DNA of 10,000 bases from Acropora yongei. Taxonomy: Eukaryota > Cnidaria > Anthozoa > Scleractinia > Acroporidae. The stretch is taken from assembly GCA_014634225.1 (NCBI GenBank), contig BLFN01000652.1:2171344-2181343 (forward strand), written 5' to 3'. The notes beneath the pieces are model-generated. The model was not told where the DNA came from. It worked only from the letters and a program-made list of their open reading frames with translations, and searched no databases. The position numbers and the translations under genes were made by a program. This document shows positions 8,328 to 10,000 of the stretch, piece after piece (positions within the stretch are counted from its first letter, which is position 1; every line of letters starts with the position of its first letter).

Positions 8328-8922
8328 CTCTTGGAGCCCATTGTATTTCCGAAAAGCGACTGTAAGAGAATATCTTCTAGTCACTGGCTTTTAACCTCTT
8401 TTGAAACAACCGTATTGGAAATCATTATGGATTCCTTCTTCACTTGCATGCTGCTCAATTGTGAGTGGATTTTGAACAAGTGTTCATTTGGGTTCCTTGT
8501 CATAAGGCCTTGCTGGTGGTGTCCCTTTAATTGAGGGACTAGTCACAGTGCAAGTATTGATCTCCTCAGCAGGGGTTGGTTCATTGGACAACAAAGATAT
8601 GAAAATTCTAGATTCATGAGTGTAGGGCTGCTAGGAGTGGTACATTTGGTTCTGTATTGCTTGGCTTGATTAAGGCCAAGGAAATGCAATTTTGTGCATT
8701 TCTGTTTTAAGTCAAATGATTTGAGAGGTCCTTGGAATATTCTCTATAGTGAGTTGCAGTTAGGGAGTAAGTTAAAAAGACTTGATAGTTGAGAATGTCA
8801 ACTAGAATTTGCAGATTTTGATTTGTACGTTGTAATATAATTGTCATCCTCCTTGCCATAGAAAAATCCTTTTTGTTTTTTTGACAAGAAAGAATCAGTG
8901 CTTTAGGCTGAGAATCATTTTT
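8328..8922 (+). repeat. Monomer unit 15, A1 head joined to B tail
   Basis: The A1 head has ttttgaaacaaccgtatt in place of tttccaaacaccggtatt. It shares the two-T loss (gtattgatctcctc) and the B tail with unit 12, three units earlier. The B tail starts at about 8703 and leads into the B head of unit 16. Confidence 0.96.
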
Positions 8923-9902
8923 CTCTTGGAGCCCACGGTCTATCCAAAAAGCGACTGTAAAAGGATATGTTGTCGTCATTGGCATTTAACCACGTTTAAA
9001 AGACCATTATTGGAATTCATTGTAAATTTCTTGCTCAGTTGCATGGTGCTCAAGTGAGAACGGGTTTTGAACATGTGTTCATTTAGGCTCCTTCTCAGAA
9101 TGCCTTACTGGTAGTGTCCCCTTAATTAAAGGACCAGTCACAGTGCAGGTATTTTCATCTGCTCAGCACTTGTTGGTTCATTGGAGAACAAAGGTATGAA
9201 AATTCTAGGTTCATGAGTGTATAGGGCTCCTAGAAGTGGTACATTTGGTTCTGTATTGCTTGGCTTGATTAAGGCCAAGGAAATGCAATTTTGTGCATTT
9301 CTGTTTTAAGTCAAATGAGTTGAGAGGTCCTTGGAATATTCTCTATAGTGAGTTGCAGTTAGGGAGTAAGTTAAAGAGACTTGATAGTTGAGAATGTCAA
9401 CTAGAACTGGCAGATTTTGATTTGTACGTTGTAATTAATAATTGTCATCCTCCTTGCCATAGAAAAATCCTTTTTGTTTTTTTGACAAGAAAGAATCAGT
9501 GCTTTAGGCTGAGAATCATTTTTCTCTTGGAGCCCACGGTCTTTCCAAAAAGCGACTGTAAAAGGATATGTTGTCGTCATTGGCATTTAACCACGTTTAA
9601 AAGACCATTATTGGAATTCATTGTAAATTTCTTGCTCAGTTGCATGGTGCTCAAGTGAGAACGGGTTTTGAACATGTGTTCATTTAGGCTCCTTCTCAGA
9701 ACGCCTTACTGGTAGTGTCCCCTTAATTAAAGGACCAGTCACAGTGCAGGTATTTTTATCTGCTCAGCACTGGTTGGTTCATTGGAGAACAAAGGTATGA
9801 AAATTCTAGGTTCATGAGTGTATAGGGCTCCTAGAAGTGGTACATTTGGTTCTGTATTGCTTGGCTTGATTAAGGCCAAGGAAATGCAATTTTGTGCATT
9901 TC
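8703..9902. repeat. B-type block, two monomers long
   Basis: B sequence starts in the tail of unit 15 and continues through unit 16 and the head and core of unit 17. The A tail resumes near 9902. The block is about 1.2 kb, twice the block at 6901, with edges at the same monomer phase. Confidence 0.8.
8923..9523 (+). repeat. Monomer unit 16, B-type throughout
   Basis: Head and tail are both B-type. The head differs from that of unit 17 at only a few bases (ggtctatcc against ggtctttcc, cagaatgcc against cagaacgcc, gcacttgttgg against gcactggttgg), closer than to unit 13. Units 16 and 17 look like the most recent neighbouring duplication in the window. Confidence 0.96.
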
Positions 9903-10000
9903 TTTTTTAACTCAAATGAGTTGAGAGGGACTTGGAATATTCTCTATAGTGAGTTGCAATTAGGGAGGTAGTTAAAGAGACTTGATAGTTGAGAATGTCA
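9524..10000 (+). repeat. Partial monomer, unit 17, B head with A tail
   Basis: This B-type head is near-identical to unit 16, followed by the two-base gain gtgtatagggc. From about 9902 it switches to an A-type tail (cttttttaactcaaatg, gagggacttgg, caattagggaggtag). The window ends inside this tail, so the array continues to the right. Confidence 0.96.

Larger units (their letters stand above)
1..10000. repeat. Tandem satellite array, ~598 bp monomer, 16 full units plus two partial ends
   Basis: The motif ctcttgg recurs at 45, 553, 1150, 1747, 2344, 2934, 3538, 4134, 4732, 5331, 5928, 6526, 7125, 7725, 8328, 8923 and 9524. Surrounding sequence aligns along the full unit length and always in the same direction. 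Spacings are 508, then 590-604 bp. No non-repeat DNA interrupts the array, and it continues past both window ends. The base composition is AT-rich. Long-monomer arrays with subfamilies and higher-order periods are typical of eukaryotic satellite DNA; that class assignment is inference. I do not recognise the family. The alternative of a tandemly duplicated gene cluster is disfavoured because no frame is preserved across units and no known RNA gene is visible. Confidence 0.97.
2934..10000. repeat. Degenerate trimeric higher-order repeat, ~1.8 kb period
   Basis: Variants recur every third unit: gaattgagaggggct in units 6 and 9; gttgatagggactt with aaggagacttgaaag in 7, 10 and (in part) 13; aaggatatg with ctacagtgag in 8 and 11; the two-T loss plus B tail in 12 and 15; the B head in 13 and 16. 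Start-to-start distances for these pairs are 1793-1802 bp. The correspondence is pairwise between neighbouring trimers and decays, since some heads switch class within a slot. Confidence 0.75.

Noticed and set aside
1..10000. CRISPR array
   Set aside because: The repeat unit is ~598 bp with no short direct repeats separated by unique spacers; whole units are homologous.
1..10000. 5S rRNA, tRNA, snRNA or spliced-leader gene cluster
   Set aside because: I found no 5S or tRNA internal promoter boxes with proper spacing and no recognisable snRNA core. Motifs such as ggttcattgg only loosely resemble a B box.
1..10000. Tandem transposons or LTRs
   Set aside because: There are no terminal inverted repeats, target-site duplications, primer-binding site, polypurine tract next to an LTR end, or reverse transcriptase or transposase frames.
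1..10000. Telomeric or simple-sequence repeat
   Set aside because: No TTAGGG- or TTTAGGG-type runs are present; the only simple tracts are the short T/purine stretch and a few ATA copies.

Overview
The whole window is one head-to-tail tandem array of a roughly 598 bp AT-rich monomer, that is, satellite-like DNA. I find no convincing gene, RNA gene or mobile element. The array runs off both ends, so neither its length nor its flanks can be seen. A long array of ~600 bp units with subfamilies and multi-monomer periods points to a eukaryotic genome, such as pericentromeric, subtelomeric or other heterochromatic satellite. I do not recognise the monomer as a named family and cannot name the organism.

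Layout: using the motif ctcttgg as an arbitrary phase mark (+1), there is a 44 bp end of one unit, then 16 complete units starting at 45, 553, 1150, 1747, 2344, 2934, 3538, 4134, 4732, 5331, 5928, 6526, 7125, 7725, 8328 and 8923, and a cut-off unit from 9524. Spacing is 590-604 bp except for the first unit (508 bp), which has lost about 89 bp. All units have the same orientation. Unit heads (about +1 to +240) fall into three classes: A (units 3, 5-12, 14, 15), B (1, 13, 16, 17) and C (2, 4). A has two flavours at the end of the head, A1 (gtcataagg, ggtggtgtc) and A2 (ctcataagg, ggtagtgtc). Unit tails (about +378 to the end) are mostly A-like, with B-type tails in units 12, 15 and 16.

Organisation: the left part (553-2933) alternates C-A-C-A, a dimer period of about 1.19 kb. 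From 2934 rightward, diagnostic variants recur every third unit (about 1.79-1.80 kb), a degenerate trimeric higher-order period. B-type sequence occurs as blocks one monomer (about 6901-7503) and two monomers (about 8703-9902) long, whose edges fall just after a strongly conserved ~62 bp core (+316 to +377). This suggests that exchange between units resolved near that core.

Coding potential: short open frames recur on both strands because the monomer recurs. They start at TTG rather than ATG, shift or stop in some units, and resemble no protein family I know. I treat them as incidental. Structural signals inside each monomer are three short inverted repeats, a pyrimidine/purine tract that can fold back, and the conserved core.
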